The notes: generated by a model from the sequence alone, not told the origin. DNA of 14,430 bases from an uncultured Peptococcaceae bacterium (GCA_947307285.1 CAMZIS010000011.1:1-14430); one strand, 5' to 3'; shown: positions 5,398 through 13,833, counted from the stretch's first letter. Made by a program: numbers and translations.

Positions 5398-6924
5398 TCA
5401 AGCCAATTTACCGCACACACTTTCCGCGGCAGCGCTGACCCTATGCTCACTCACCATTTTCTGGAATTTCACCATCTCCTCATGCATAACGACGTCCTTG
5501 GTGATAGGAAATACTTCTTTACGTACCATATCGTATACGCCGCGGGTAGCAGGAGCCAGCTTGTCTTCGCCTCGCATCCAGATAGCCTGAGTAGCAGCGA
5601 ATAACTCAATGCCCAACACTTTCTGCACGTTGCCTAGAATCTCCCAAGCCTGACGTGCAGCCGTTGTGCCCATGGAAACGTGGTCCTCCTGATTGGCGGA
5701 GCTGGGGATGGAATCCACGCTGGCAGGATGTGCCAGTACTTTGTTTTCGGATACGATAGACGCTGCTGCATACTGTGTGATCATAAATCCGGAATTGACG
5801 CCGCCGCTTTCTATGAGGAAAGCGGGCAGACCGGAATTGATATGTGGGTTGACCATACGTTCGATGCGGCATCCTGAAACGTCAGCCAACTCAGCCAAAG
5901 CTATCTTCAGAGTATCCATGGCTATAGCCACCGGTTGTCCGTGGAAATTACCGCCGGAAATGACCTGATCCTCATCCGGAAAGATCAGCGGGTTATCGGT
6001 AACAGCATTGATCTCACGCGCGATAACGCCATGCACATAAGCGATGGCCTCCCGGCTGCCGCCGTGGATCTGAGGCACGCAGCGTAAAGAGTATGCATCC
6101 TGCACCCGCCCCGGCTGCGTACGCTGGGCCAATTGACTGCCTTCCAATAGCTTTAATAGATTTGCGGCGCTGTCGGATTGACCGGCATGTCCACGCAGGG
6201 CGTGTACCTTGGGATCGTAAGCCGCTTTGATGCCCAGCAAGGCTTCGCAGGTCATCGCTGCGGCGATATCAGCGGTTTTGAGGAGATCTTCGGCGTCGTA
6301 TAAAGCCAACGCACCGATAGCTGTCATGACCTGTGTACCGTTTATCAACGCCAGGCCTTCCTTGGCAGTCAGCTGAATCACCGGCAATCCCGCCCGGCGC
6401 ATTGCTTCCCGACCAGGCATGATGTCGCCTTTATACTCTGCCAGACCTTCGCCCAGCATGGGGAGGACCATATGAGCCAGCAAGGCCAAATCGCCGGATG
6501 CGCCCAGTGAGCCCTGGCTGGGGATAATGGGATGGACGCCGCGATTCAACATTTTAAGCAAGGTTTCCACAGTAGAAACGCGGATACCGGAATTGCCTTT
6601 TGCCAGTGCGTTACAGCGCAGGAGCATCATAGCGCGGACTATCTGCGTATCCAAGGGTTTGCCTAATGCACAGGAATGACTGATTATCAGGTTGTTCTGT
6701 AAGGCCGGTGCATCATCAGCGCTGATATATGTATCGGAAAAATTACCGAAACCGGTGGTCAGTCCGTAGATTATCGCGCCTTCTTTTAACTTCTTTTCGA
6801 CATAATCCCGTGACTTTTGCATATTAGCCACAGCCTCTTCGGTCAACGAAGCACGCTCATTAAAGCGGGCAACAAGCGCAACATCTTCGATTGTCAGATC
6901 GTTGCCGTTGATATAGATCGTCAT
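5398..6924 (-). CDS. hutH: Histidine ammonia-lyase HutH
   Basis: HutH removes ammonia from L-histidine to give trans-urocanate, the committed step of histidine degradation. The self-made MIO cofactor comes from the Ala-Ser-Gly triad in GSLGASGDLALL. Other signatures are YGLTTGFG (active-site Tyr), the SHSCALG histidine, LINGTQ, GRVQDAYSLRC and SANQEDHVSMG. I chose the ATG at 6924, not the one at 6939. It gives 508 residues, puts the triad at 142-144 as in the classic Pseudomonas enzyme, and has a G-rich ribosome binding site (a GGGGGG run) about seven bases upstream; the earlier ATG lies before that run and lacks a good site. The gene is downstream of fhs on the same strand, separated by a strong hairpin, and is split from ftcD-fchA-hutU-hutI, which diverge from fhs. 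Confidence 0.96.
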   Translation of the reverse strand: MTIYINGNDLTIEDVALVARFNERASLTEEAVANMQKSRDYVEKKLKEGAIIYGLTTGFGNFSDTYISADDAPALQNNLIISHSCALGKPLDTQIVRAMMLLRCNALAKGNSGIRVSTVETLLKMLNRGVHPIIPSQGSLGASGDLALLAHMVLPMLGEGLAEYKGDIMPGREAMRRAGLPVIQLTAKEGLALINGTQVMTAIGALALYDAEDLLKTADIAAAMTCEALLGIKAAYDPKVHALRGHAGQSDSAANLLKLLEGSQLAQRTQPGRVQDAYSLRCVPQIHGGSREAIAYVHGVIAREINAVTDNPLIFPDEDQVISGGNFHGQPVAIAMDTLKIALAELADVSGCRIERMVNPHINSGLPAFLIESGGVNSGFMITQYAAASIVSENKVLAHPASVDSIPSSANQEDHVSMGTTAARQAWEILGNVQKVLGIELFAATQAIWMRGEDKLAPATRGVYDMVRKEVFPITKDVVMHEEMVKFQKMVSEHRVSAAAESVCGKLA

Positions 6925-6939
6925 GCAGATACCCCCCAT

Positions 6940-7008
6940 TCACTTTCGAACGTTTAGTCTCTTTAATTTGCTAAAGTTATAGTGAAATAACGCAGCGGAT
7001 AAATGTAC
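6940..7008 (-). promoter_or_regulatory. hutH leader with weak promoter candidates and small palindromes
   Basis: An AT-rich stretch between the fhs hairpin and hutH. On the minus strand TATAAC (6976-6981) could be a -10, but the matching -35 is poor. Two small symmetric elements lie between it and the start codon: an imperfect 12-base palindrome at 6942-6953 (centre TTCGAA) and a CTTTA/TAAAG inverted repeat at 6961-6976. Either could be an operator; neither matches a hut operator I know. Confidence 0.3.
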
Positions 7009-7045
7009 AAGGCGGAGGCGTTGCCGATGGCAACTCCTCCGTCTT
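7009..7045 (-). terminator. Strong hairpin between fhs and hutH, probable (weak-tailed) terminator
   Basis: Fourteen of fifteen positions pair between 7011-7025 and 7029-7043 around a GAT loop, and flanking AA/TT extend the stem. On the minus strand it lies about 50 bases past the fhs stop and is followed by TTGTACATTT rather than a long T run. It may terminate fhs transcripts only partly, or act as an mRNA-stabilising 3' structure, letting some transcripts continue into hutH. Confidence 0.6.
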
Positions 7046-7097
7046 ATTAAATAATATTACAATTCTATTATACTCCTAATGACGATAAAAGCAACAA

Positions 7098-8765
7098 CTA
7101 GAAGAGTCCGCTTATTCGTCCCTTCTCATCAACGTCTATTTTTTCCGCAGCAGGAACTTTAGGCAGGCCTGGCATGGTCATTATATCTCCGGTCAGTGCC
7201 ACCAGGAAGCCTGCGCCTGCGCTGACCTTGATATTACGGACCTGGATACGGAAATCCCTCGGCGCGCCGAGCTTAGTCTGATCGTCAGAGAAAGAATATT
7301 GGGTCTTAGCCATACAGATTGGCATCTTGTCAAAGCCAAGGGATTCCATTTGCTTCAGCTGTTTCGGTGCGTTCTGGATAAGATCGACACCGTCGGCATG
7401 GTAAATCTTTTTGGCGATAGCGTCAAGCTTGTCCTTGATGCTCATATCCAAGTCATAGCTGAAGCGGAAGTCATTCTTTTGTTCGCACAGACGTACAACT
7501 TCTTCCGCCAGGGCTTTGCCACCCTCGCCGCCTTTGGCCCAGACTTCGCTCAGAGCTACGTTGACGCCTAATTCGCGGCATTTCTTTTCGATAAGCTCCA
7601 ATTCGGCCTCGCTGTCCTGCGGAAAACGATTGATCGCAACTACCGCCGGAAGACCAAAGACTTTGGTAATGTTTTCGACGTGCTGCAGCAGATTCGGCAG
7701 ACCTTTTTCCAAGGCAGGCAGATTCTCCTGGCTTAATTCCGTTTTAGGTACGCCTCCATGGTGCTTTAAAGCTCTGACAGTAGCAACGATGACCACAGCG
7801 TCGGGTTTCAGCCCGGCCATGCGGCATTTGATATCCAGGAATTTTTCCGCGCCCAGATCAGCACCGAATCCGGCTTCCGTGACCACGTAGTCGCCGGTCT
7901 TTAAGGCCATGCGTGTTGCCATGACCGAGTTGCAGCCATGGGCGATATTAGCGAAGGGACCGCCGTGGATAAATGCCGGCGTGTGCTCCAGAGTCTGCAC
8001 CAGATTGGGCTTTAAGGCATCCTTCAGCAGAGCTGTCATGGCGCCGGCTGCTTTCAGCTGTCCGGCAGTTACAGGCTGTTCGTCATACGTATAGCCCACG
8101 ATGATGCGGCTGAGGCGGTCTTTGAGGTCGGTGATATCGGAAGCCAGACACAGGACAGCCATGATCTCCGAAGCTACGGTTATGTCAAAGCCATCCTCTC
8201 TCGGCGTGCCGTTGATCCGTCCGCCCAATCCGTCAACGATGAAGCGCAGCTGGCGGTCGTTCATATCTACTGCTCGCTTCCAGGTTATCCTGCGTGGGTC
8301 AATGTTCAGAGAATTGCCCTGCTGGATATGATTATCCAACATGGCAGCCAGTAAATTATTGGCAGCTCCGATAGCATGGAAATCACCGGTAAAATGCAGG
8401 TTGATATCTTCCATGGGCACAACCTGAGCATAACCGCCGCCTGCCGCGCCGCCCTTAATTCCGAACACTGGGCCCAAAGAGGGCTCTCTGAGGGCTACTA
8501 TGGACTGTTTACCGATCAAGCGCAAACCGTCAGCCAAACCCACGGTAGTAGTGGTCTTACCTTCTCCTGCGGGCGTCGGCGTTATGGCAGTCACCAGGAT
8601 GAGCTTGCCGTTCTTCTGCGGACCTTCACTCAGGTAATCCAAAGAGATCTTAGCTTTATATTTACCGTAATTCTCCACATACTCATCCGGGATATGCAAC
8701 TCTTCGGCGATCTCATTTATAGGACGCATCGGAGTGGCCTGTGCTATTTCGATATCGGACATCAT
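7098..8765 (-). CDS. fhs: Formate--tetrahydrofolate ligase (10-formyl-THF synthetase)
   Basis: Fhs interconverts formate, THF and ATP with 10-formyl-THF, ADP and phosphate in the cytoplasm. The 555-residue length is normal. Signatures: the nucleotide-binding stretch TPTPAGEGKTTTTVGL (62-77), then EPSLGPVFGIKGGAAGGGYAQ (from 94), FANIAHGCNS, the VTEAGFGADLGAEKF segment, and the C-terminal glycine- and proline-rich MPGLPKVPAAEKI. The first of two adjacent ATGs is chosen because AAAGGAG lies ten bases before it. Divergence from the ftcD-fchA-hutU-hutI operon and its position ahead of hutH suggest it works in the catabolic direction. After FtcD and FchA have loaded histidine-derived carbon onto THF, Fhs can discharge 10-formyl-THF to formate with net ATP synthesis. 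An anabolic one-carbon role is equally compatible with the sequence. Confidence 0.97.
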   Translation of the reverse strand: MMSDIEIAQATPMRPINEIAEELHIPDEYVENYGKYKAKISLDYLSEGPQKNGKLILVTAITPTPAGEGKTTTTVGLADGLRLIGKQSIVALREPSLGPVFGIKGGAAGGGYAQVVPMEDINLHFTGDFHAIGAANNLLAAMLDNHIQQGNSLNIDPRRITWKRAVDMNDRQLRFIVDGLGGRINGTPREDGFDITVASEIMAVLCLASDITDLKDRLSRIIVGYTYDEQPVTAGQLKAAGAMTALLKDALKPNLVQTLEHTPAFIHGGPFANIAHGCNSVMATRMALKTGDYVVTEAGFGADLGAEKFLDIKCRMAGLKPDAVVIVATVRALKHHGGVPKTELSQENLPALEKGLPNLLQHVENITKVFGLPAVVAINRFPQDSEAELELIEKKCRELGVNVALSEVWAKGGEGGKALAEEVVRLCEQKNDFRFSYDLDMSIKDKLDAIAKKIYHADGVDLIQNAPKQLKQMESLGFDKMPICMAKTQYSFSDDQTKLGAPRDFRIQVRNIKVSAGAGFLVALTGDIMTMPGLPKVPAAEKIDVDEKGRISGLF

Positions 8766-8870
8766 GGCGGATAATCTCCTTTAAATAGTTTTAACATTAT
8801 CATTTTCAACAAAACAGCTTCTTTTCCTTTAGAAAAACGTATTTCGTACCTGATTATGCATGATTTATCG

Positions 8871-8960
8871 TTGACATAATATGCGGCTGGGAAATAACCC
8901 AAATGATAGTCCCCGGAAAGCCGCTTTAGCCTTGAAACTAGAATCGCTTTCAGTTATTAT
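8871..8960 (+). promoter_or_regulatory. Promoter region of the ftcD-fchA-hutU-hutI operon
   Basis: The best candidate is TTGAAA (8932-8937) with TATTAT (8955-8960), exactly 17 bases apart, placing the start near 8967 and a leader of about 50 bases. A second, upstream TTGACA (8871-8876) has only a poor -10 (TAACCC). Between them is a long-loop inverted repeat, GCGGCT (8883-8888) / AGCCGC (8919-8924), enclosing GGGAAATAACCC; it may be a regulator site. The 253-base gap to fhs must also contain the fhs promoter on the other strand, which I could not assign. Confidence 0.5.
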
Positions 8961-9018
8961 AATAATAGCAGTTAAAGAAACAAATACATATATTACCAAA
9001 ACGGAGGTCACAGATATT

Positions 9019-9909
9019 ATGAAGCAAGTAATGGAATGTATCCCTAATTTCAGCGAAGGGCGTGATCTGGATAAAGTCGAACAGATCGTCTCCTGTTTCA
9101 GGGGCAAGGAAAACGTAAAGCTGCTGGATTACAGTTCCGATAAGGACCACAACCGCTCGGTGGTGACGGTCGTTGGCGAACCAGAGGCTCTGCGCGACGC
9201 CGTAGTTGAGGCCATAGGCAAGGCCGTCGAGCTGATCGACATGACGAAACATCAGGGACAGCATCCACGTATGGGCTGTGTGGACGTCGTACCCTTTGTG
9301 CCTATCAGGAATTGCACCATGGATGACGCTGACCGTATTGCCAAAGAAACGGCCAAAACTGCCTCCGAAAAGTTTGGACAGCCTTTTTTCCTCTATGAAT
9401 ATTCTGCCACTGCGCCACATCGTGAGAACCTGGCCAATATCCGCAAAGGTCAGTTCGAGGGTATGGCGGATAAAATGAAGGATCCACAATGGAAGCCGGA
9501 TTTCGGTCCTGACACCATCCATCCCACCGGAGGCGTTACTGCCATCGGCGCCCGTCCCGCGCTGGTCGCCTATAACATCAATCTTGATACAGACGACCTG
9601 GAGATCGCCAATAAGATCGCCCGCAATGTGCGCCACATCAACGGTGGGTTCCGTTTTGTCAAGGCCATGGGCGTCATGCTGGAAGACCGCAACATAGCTC
9701 AGGTTTCCATGAACCTTACCGACTTCACCCGGACCTCCATCTACCGTGTGTTTGAAACCGTCAAAATGGAAGCCAGACGCTGGGGAGTAAATGTGCTCGG
9801 ATCCGAGGTCATAGGACTGGTTCCTATGGCGGCCCTCATCGACTGCGCCGAGTACTATTTACAAATAGAAGATTTCAAACCTGAACAGGTGCTCGAATCA
9901 AGACTGTAA
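9019..9909 (+). CDS. ftcD: Glutamate formimidoyltransferase
   Basis: This enzyme transfers the formimino group of N-formimino-L-glutamate, the product of HutI, to tetrahydrofolate, giving L-glutamate and 5-formimino-THF. The reading frame is open from 8881, but the ATG at 9019 is the real start. It follows GGAGG (9003-9007) at 11 bases and begins with the family N-terminus MKQVMECIPNFSEGRD. The resulting 296 residues match the stand-alone transferase, not the bifunctional animal enzyme. The motif KHQGQHPRMG holds His82, at the position of the catalytic histidine in the pig enzyme. Other conserved stretches are HPTGGVTAIGARP and NLTDF. The cyclodeaminase, fused to it in animals, is the separate next gene, 15 bases downstream. 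It is the first gene of the hut operon. Confidence 0.96.
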   Translation: MKQVMECIPNFSEGRDLDKVEQIVSCFRGKENVKLLDYSSDKDHNRSVVTVVGEPEALRDAVVEAIGKAVELIDMTKHQGQHPRMGCVDVVPFVPIRNCTMDDADRIAKETAKTASEKFGQPFFLYEYSATAPHRENLANIRKGQFEGMADKMKDPQWKPDFGPDTIHPTGGVTAIGARPALVAYNINLDTDDLEIANKIARNVRHINGGFRFVKAMGVMLEDRNIAQVSMNLTDFTRTSIYRVFETVKMEARRWGVNVLGSEVIGLVPMAALIDCAEYYLQIEDFKPEQVLESRL

Positions 9910-9924
9910 AGGAGAATAGTTATA

Positions 9925-10563
9925 ATGGAACTCAAGGAAATGAGCGTAGCCGAGATGGCTGCAATGACTGCCTCCAACTCCCCTGCCCCTGGCGGCGGCT
10001 CCATTGCCGCAATGACCGGCGCTTTTGGCGCGGCCCTGTCTGCTATGGTCGCCAGCCTGACGATCGGTAAAAAAGCCTACGCGGACGTCAAGGATGAGAT
10101 GCAGGAAGTGATCGATAAAGCCGAAGAGCTCCGTCTGGAGCTGCTGGACGCCATCCAAAAAGACAGCGAATCCTTCGACGCTTTTATTGCCGCTTTAGGC
10201 ATGCCGAAAGACACAGACGAAGAAAAAGCCGCACGGACGGCAGCCATGCAGAAATCCCTTAAAGAGGCCGCTGGAGTGCCGTATCAAACTGCAGTTACGG
10301 CCGCCAGGGTCATGCCTTTGGCAGAAATTGTCGTTCAGAAAGGCAATGCCAAAGCCGTTACCGACGGACTGGTTTCCGCCATGATGGCCAGAACGGCAGT
10401 CAGAAGCGCTTTACTAAACGTCAGGATAAATCTTGAGTCTATAAATGACGCTGAATACGTTGCCGATATGCAGAAAAAATGTCGGGATTTAGAGGGCAGC
10501 GTAGTTAAGGCCGAATCCTATATCCTCTCGCTGGTACCGGAACTGGCATATTGTAAACAATAA
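9925..10563 (+). CDS. fchA: Formimidoyltetrahydrofolate cyclodeaminase
   Basis: It closes 5-formimino-THF to 5,10-methenyl-THF with release of ammonia, completing histidine nitrogen recovery. The 212-residue, largely helical protein has the N-terminal glycine-rich family motif SPAPGGGS (19-26) followed by an alanine-rich helix, and corresponds to the C-terminal domain of animal FTCD. The ATG follows AAAGGAG, which overlaps the ftcD stop, so the two are tightly coupled. Members of this family also serve as methenyl-THF cyclohydrolase in methylotrophs; no separate cyclohydrolase (FolD) is in the window, so FchA might cover that step too. That second role is inference; the family call is firm. 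Confidence 0.95.
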   Translation: MELKEMSVAEMAAMTASNSPAPGGGSIAAMTGAFGAALSAMVASLTIGKKAYADVKDEMQEVIDKAEELRLELLDAIQKDSESFDAFIAALGMPKDTDEEKAARTAAMQKSLKEAAGVPYQTAVTAARVMPLAEIVVQKGNAKAVTDGLVSAMMARTAVRSALLNVRINLESINDAEYVADMQKKCRDLEGSVVKAESYILSLVPELAYCKQ

Positions 10564-10583
10564 ACAGAAGGGAGTATATCAAA

Positions 10584-12599
10584 ATGCTGCCTATTGACGA
10601 AGCAATGACAATCAAATTGGATTATGAGTTGCCCGACTATCCTGAATTTGAGCCTGGTATCCGTCGCGCTCCCAAGCGCGAGTCGCATTTGACGGAAGCC
10701 GACAAACAGCTTGCCATCAAAAACGCCCTGCGTTATATCCATCCTGATCATCACAAGCAGATGGCGCGGGAATTTGCCGAGGAGCTGGAGACTCACGGAC
10801 GCATCTATGGCTATCGTTTCCGCCCTGAGGGCAAACTTTGGGGCAAGCCTATTTATGAATACAAAGGCAACTGCATCGAAGGCCGCGCCATGCAGGTCAT
10901 GATTGACAACAACCTGGATTTTGAAGTCGCACTTTACCCATATGAATTAGTAACCTACGGTGAGACCGGCCAGGTCTGCCAGAACTGGATGCAGTACCGG
11001 CTGATCAAAAAGTACTTGGAGCGACTGACCGATGAACAGACGCTGGTCATGATGAGCGGGCACCCCTTGGGCCTGTTCCGTTCACACAAGCTGGCGCCGC
11101 GCGTGATCACCACGAACGCCTTGATGGTTGGCATGTTCGACTCAAACGACGGCTTCAATCGGGCTGCAGCCATCGGCGTGGCCAATTACGGCCAGATGAC
11201 TGCCGGCGGTTGGATGTATATAGGGCCCCAGGGCATCGTCCACGGTACCTTCAATACCTTGCTGAATGCCGGTCGTCTCAAGCTTGGCATCCCGCAGAAC
11301 GAGGACCTGACAGGACGCTTGTTCGTTTCTGCCGGTCTGGGCGGCATGAGCGGCGCCCAGGGCAAGGCCGCAGAGATTGCCGGCGCTGTAGCCATCATAG
11401 CCGAAGTAGATATTTCCCGCATCATGACCCGCTATAACCAGGGCTGGGTATCGGCCATTGCCGAATCCTGTGAGGAAGCCGTTAAAATAGCCAGAGACAA
11501 ACAGGCGGCCCGCATCCCCTACGCCATTGCCTATCACGGGAATGTGGTCGATCTGCTGGAATATCTCCTGCAGCATGATATACATGTAGATCTGCTGTCT
11601 GACCAGACCTCCTGTCATGTTCCCTACGACGGCGGCTATTGTCCGCAGGGCATCAGCTTTGAAGAGCGTACGCGCATGCTGGCGGAAGACCCCGATGGTT
11701 TCCATAAACTGGTGGATAAGACCCTCCAGCATCATTATGAGTGCATTTGTCAGCTCCATGAACGCGGTACTTATTTCTTCGATTACGGCAACAGCTTCCT
11801 TAAAGCAGTCTATGACAGCGGAGTTACCTCAATCTGCAAGAACGGTGAAAACGATCTTGACGGCTTCATCTTCCCCTCATACGTAGAAGATATCCTGGGA
11901 CCGCAGCTGTTCGACTACGGTTACGGACCTTTCCGCTGGTGTTGTCTGTCCCGCAATCCAGAAGACCTGGACAAGACCGATGCTGCTGCTATGGCCTGCA
12001 TCGATCCGAACAGGCGTTATCAGGACCGAGACAACTGGGTCTGGGTCCGTGACGCAAAGAAAAACAAGATGGTCGTCGGCACACAGTGCCGCATCCTTTA
12101 TCAAGACGCGTTAGGCCGTATGAACATAGCGCTCAAGTTCAACGAAATGGTACGCAACGGGGAGATAGGTCCGGTTATGCTGGGGCGCGATCATCACGAT
12201 ACCGGCGGCACGGATTCGCCTTTCCGGGAGACCTCCAATATCAAGGACGGGTCCAACATCATGGCCGATATGGCTACCCAGTGTTTTGCCGGCAACTGCG
12301 CCCGGGGCATGAGCCTGGTGGCTCTGCATAACGGCGGCGGCGTAGGCGTAGGCAAAGCCATCAACGGCGGTTTCGGTATGGTGCTGGACGGTTCTGAACG
12401 TGTCGATACCATCTTGCGCATGGCAATGCCGTGGGATACCATGGTCGGTGTTTCCCGCCGTTCCTGGGCCAGAAACGAAAACGCCATGTCTACCGCTTTA
12501 GAGTATAACAGACAGTTCGCCGGGACCGATCATATCACCCTGCCTTATGTGGCAGACGATGACGTGGTCAAGGCCGCACTGGCCGAAGTTGAGAAATAA
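10584..12599 (+). CDS. hutU: Urocanate hydratase (urocanase), long form
   Basis: HutU adds water to urocanate to form 4-imidazolone-5-propionate, using tightly bound NAD+ as an electrophile. The 671-residue protein is longer than the roughly 555-residue proteobacterial enzyme and like the long urocanases of anaerobic Firmicutes, Fusobacteria and animals. Conserved stretches include LMVGMFDSNDGF (180-191), TAGGWMYIGPQGIVHGT (206-222), the Rossmann-type AGLGGMSGAQGKAAEIAG (250-267), GPFRW, GRDHHDTGGTDSPFRET and HNGGGVGVGKAINGG. The first ATG, preceded by AAGGGAG, is preferred over an internal Met at residue 8. It lies 20 bases after fchA and 10 bases before hutI in the same operon. No frameshift or missing conserved block is seen. 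Confidence 0.97.
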   Translation: MLPIDEAMTIKLDYELPDYPEFEPGIRRAPKRESHLTEADKQLAIKNALRYIHPDHHKQMAREFAEELETHGRIYGYRFRPEGKLWGKPIYEYKGNCIEGRAMQVMIDNNLDFEVALYPYELVTYGETGQVCQNWMQYRLIKKYLERLTDEQTLVMMSGHPLGLFRSHKLAPRVITTNALMVGMFDSNDGFNRAAAIGVANYGQMTAGGWMYIGPQGIVHGTFNTLLNAGRLKLGIPQNEDLTGRLFVSAGLGGMSGAQGKAAEIAGAVAIIAEVDISRIMTRYNQGWVSAIAESCEEAVKIARDKQAARIPYAIAYHGNVVDLLEYLLQHDIHVDLLSDQTSCHVPYDGGYCPQGISFEERTRMLAEDPDGFHKLVDKTLQHHYECICQLHERGTYFFDYGNSFLKAVYDSGVTSICKNGENDLDGFIFPSYVEDILGPQLFDYGYGPFRWCCLSRNPEDLDKTDAAAMACIDPNRRYQDRDNWVWVRDAKKNKMVVGTQCRILYQDALGRMNIALKFNEMVRNGEIGPVMLGRDHHDTGGTDSPFRETSNIKDGSNIMADMATQCFAGNCARGMSLVALHNGGGVGVGKAINGGFGMVLDGSERVDTILRMAMPWDTMVGVSRRSWARNENAMSTALEYNRQFAGTDHITLPYVADDDVVKAALAEVEK

Positions 12600-12609
12600 G
12601 GACATTGCC

Positions 12610-13833
12610 ATGACTAAAAAGCTAATAAAAAACATTGGAGTTCTGGCCACGCCTTCCGGCAGTAAAGCCAAGGCAGGCTCTGATCAGGGAAAGATCAATC
12701 AGTTGGAGCATGCCTGGCTGCTATGGGAAGATGATAAGATCATAGACCTGGGTCAAGGAGCCCCGCCCTCCGCCGATCAGGAGATCGATGCAAACGGACA
12801 TCTGGTCACGCCCGGACTGGTCGATCCCCACACCCATCTGGTGTTCGGCGGCTGGCGAGAGCATGAGTTGGCCATGAAGCTCAAAGGGGTTCCCTATCTT
12901 GACATTCTGGCGGCCGGCGGCGGTATCCTGTCGACAGTGCGTTCTACCCGTGCCGCCAGCAAAGAGCAGCTGGTATCAAAAACGTTGCCGGTCCTGGAAC
13001 GGATGCTTGCCTTAGGCGTCACTACCTGCGAGGCGAAATCCGGCTACGGACTTGCTTTGGAGCATGAAATCAAAATGCTGGAGGCGGTGAAGGAATTAGG
13101 ATCGCTTCAGCCAATCGAATTGGTTTCAACTTTTATGGCGGCGCATGCTTTGCCGGAGGATTATAAAGCAGATCGCGAAGCCTATCTTGATCTTGTCATC
13201 AACACAATGATCCCGCAGGTGGCTGAGAAAGGTCTGGCAGAATACTGTGATGTATTCTGCGAGACCGGTGTTTTCACGGCTGACGAATCAAGACGCGTTT
13301 TGCTGGCCGGCCAACAGGCAGGACTGGCCTCCAAATGTCACAGCGACGAGATAGATCCCATAGGCGGAACTGAGATGGCAGGCAGTATCGGAGCGGTTTC
13401 GTGCGAGCATTTGATCGCCTGTACTCCTAGCGGTATCCAGGCAATGGCTCAGGGCGGCGTTATCGCCTGCTGCCTGCCGGCCACTTCCTTTTACCTTAAC
13501 GCAGGTTTTGCTCCTGCCCGCGATATGATATCTGCCGGCGTCCCCGTAGCATTTGGCAGCGATTTCAATCCGGGATCTTGTCCGGTACATTCACTGCAGA
13601 TAGCCATGAACATAGGCTGCTACAAATATCGCATGACACCGGAAGAATCCCTGACAGCAGTAACTTTGAATGCCGCTTCCGCCATAGGCCGTGCGGAACT
13701 GGTCGGCACGATTGAGCCGGGTAAACAAGCAGACTTTTTGATTTGGGATGCGCCTAATCTGGATTATATCTTTTATCGCTTCGGCGATAATCTGGTAAAA
13801 AGCGTATTCAAAAAAGGCGTACAGGTTCGTTGA
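12610..13833 (+). CDS. hutI: Imidazolonepropionase HutI
   Basis: HutI is a metal-dependent amidohydrolase that opens the ring of imidazolonepropionate to give N-formimino-L-glutamate. The frame is open from 12547, but the ATG at 12610 gives the normal 407 residues, starts with MTKKLIKNIG, and has AAGGA across the hutU stop. Metal and active-site residues are visible: DPHTH (His74, His76), AAHALPEDY (His179), CHSDEID (His244, Glu247), His267 and GSDFNPGS (Asp318). A short N-terminal beta sandwich and the closing segment IEPGKQADFLIWD are typical. It ends the ftcD-fchA-hutU-hutI operon just before a strong terminator. Its product is the substrate of FtcD, so the operon encodes the whole route from urocanate to glutamate. 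Confidence 0.96.
   Translation: MTKKLIKNIGVLATPSGSKAKAGSDQGKINQLEHAWLLWEDDKIIDLGQGAPPSADQEIDANGHLVTPGLVDPHTHLVFGGWREHELAMKLKGVPYLDILAAGGGILSTVRSTRAASKEQLVSKTLPVLERMLALGVTTCEAKSGYGLALEHEIKMLEAVKELGSLQPIELVSTFMAAHALPEDYKADREAYLDLVINTMIPQVAEKGLAEYCDVFCETGVFTADESRRVLLAGQQAGLASKCHSDEIDPIGGTEMAGSIGAVSCEHLIACTPSGIQAMAQGGVIACCLPATSFYLNAGFAPARDMISAGVPVAFGSDFNPGSCPVHSLQIAMNIGCYKYRMTPEESLTAVTLNAASAIGRAELVGTIEPGKQADFLIWDAPNLDYIFYRFGDNLVKSVFKKGVQVR

Noticed and set aside
6970..8930. A shared CTTTAGC word upstream of hutH and ftcD as a common operator
   Set aside because: A seven-base match between two gaps of this size is expected by chance, and the flanking bases do not align.
8881..9018. Upstream extension of ftcD to an ATG at 8881
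   Set aside because: The extra 46 residues are not part of the family. They cover the likely promoter, and the ATG at 9019 has a proper ribosome binding site and gives the standard N-terminus.
8950..9636. A 228-codon open frame antisense to ftcD
   Set aside because: It covers the conserved N-terminal half of ftcD and looks like a product of that gene's codon bias.
11142..11759. A 205-codon open frame antisense to hutU
   Set aside because: It lies wholly inside a well-conserved hutU region, its translation resembles no family, and it has no promoter or ribosome binding site.
12547..12609. Upstream extension of hutI into the end of hutU
   Set aside because: The extension overlaps conserved hutU coding sequence; the ATG at 12610 has AAGGA upstream and gives the usual length.
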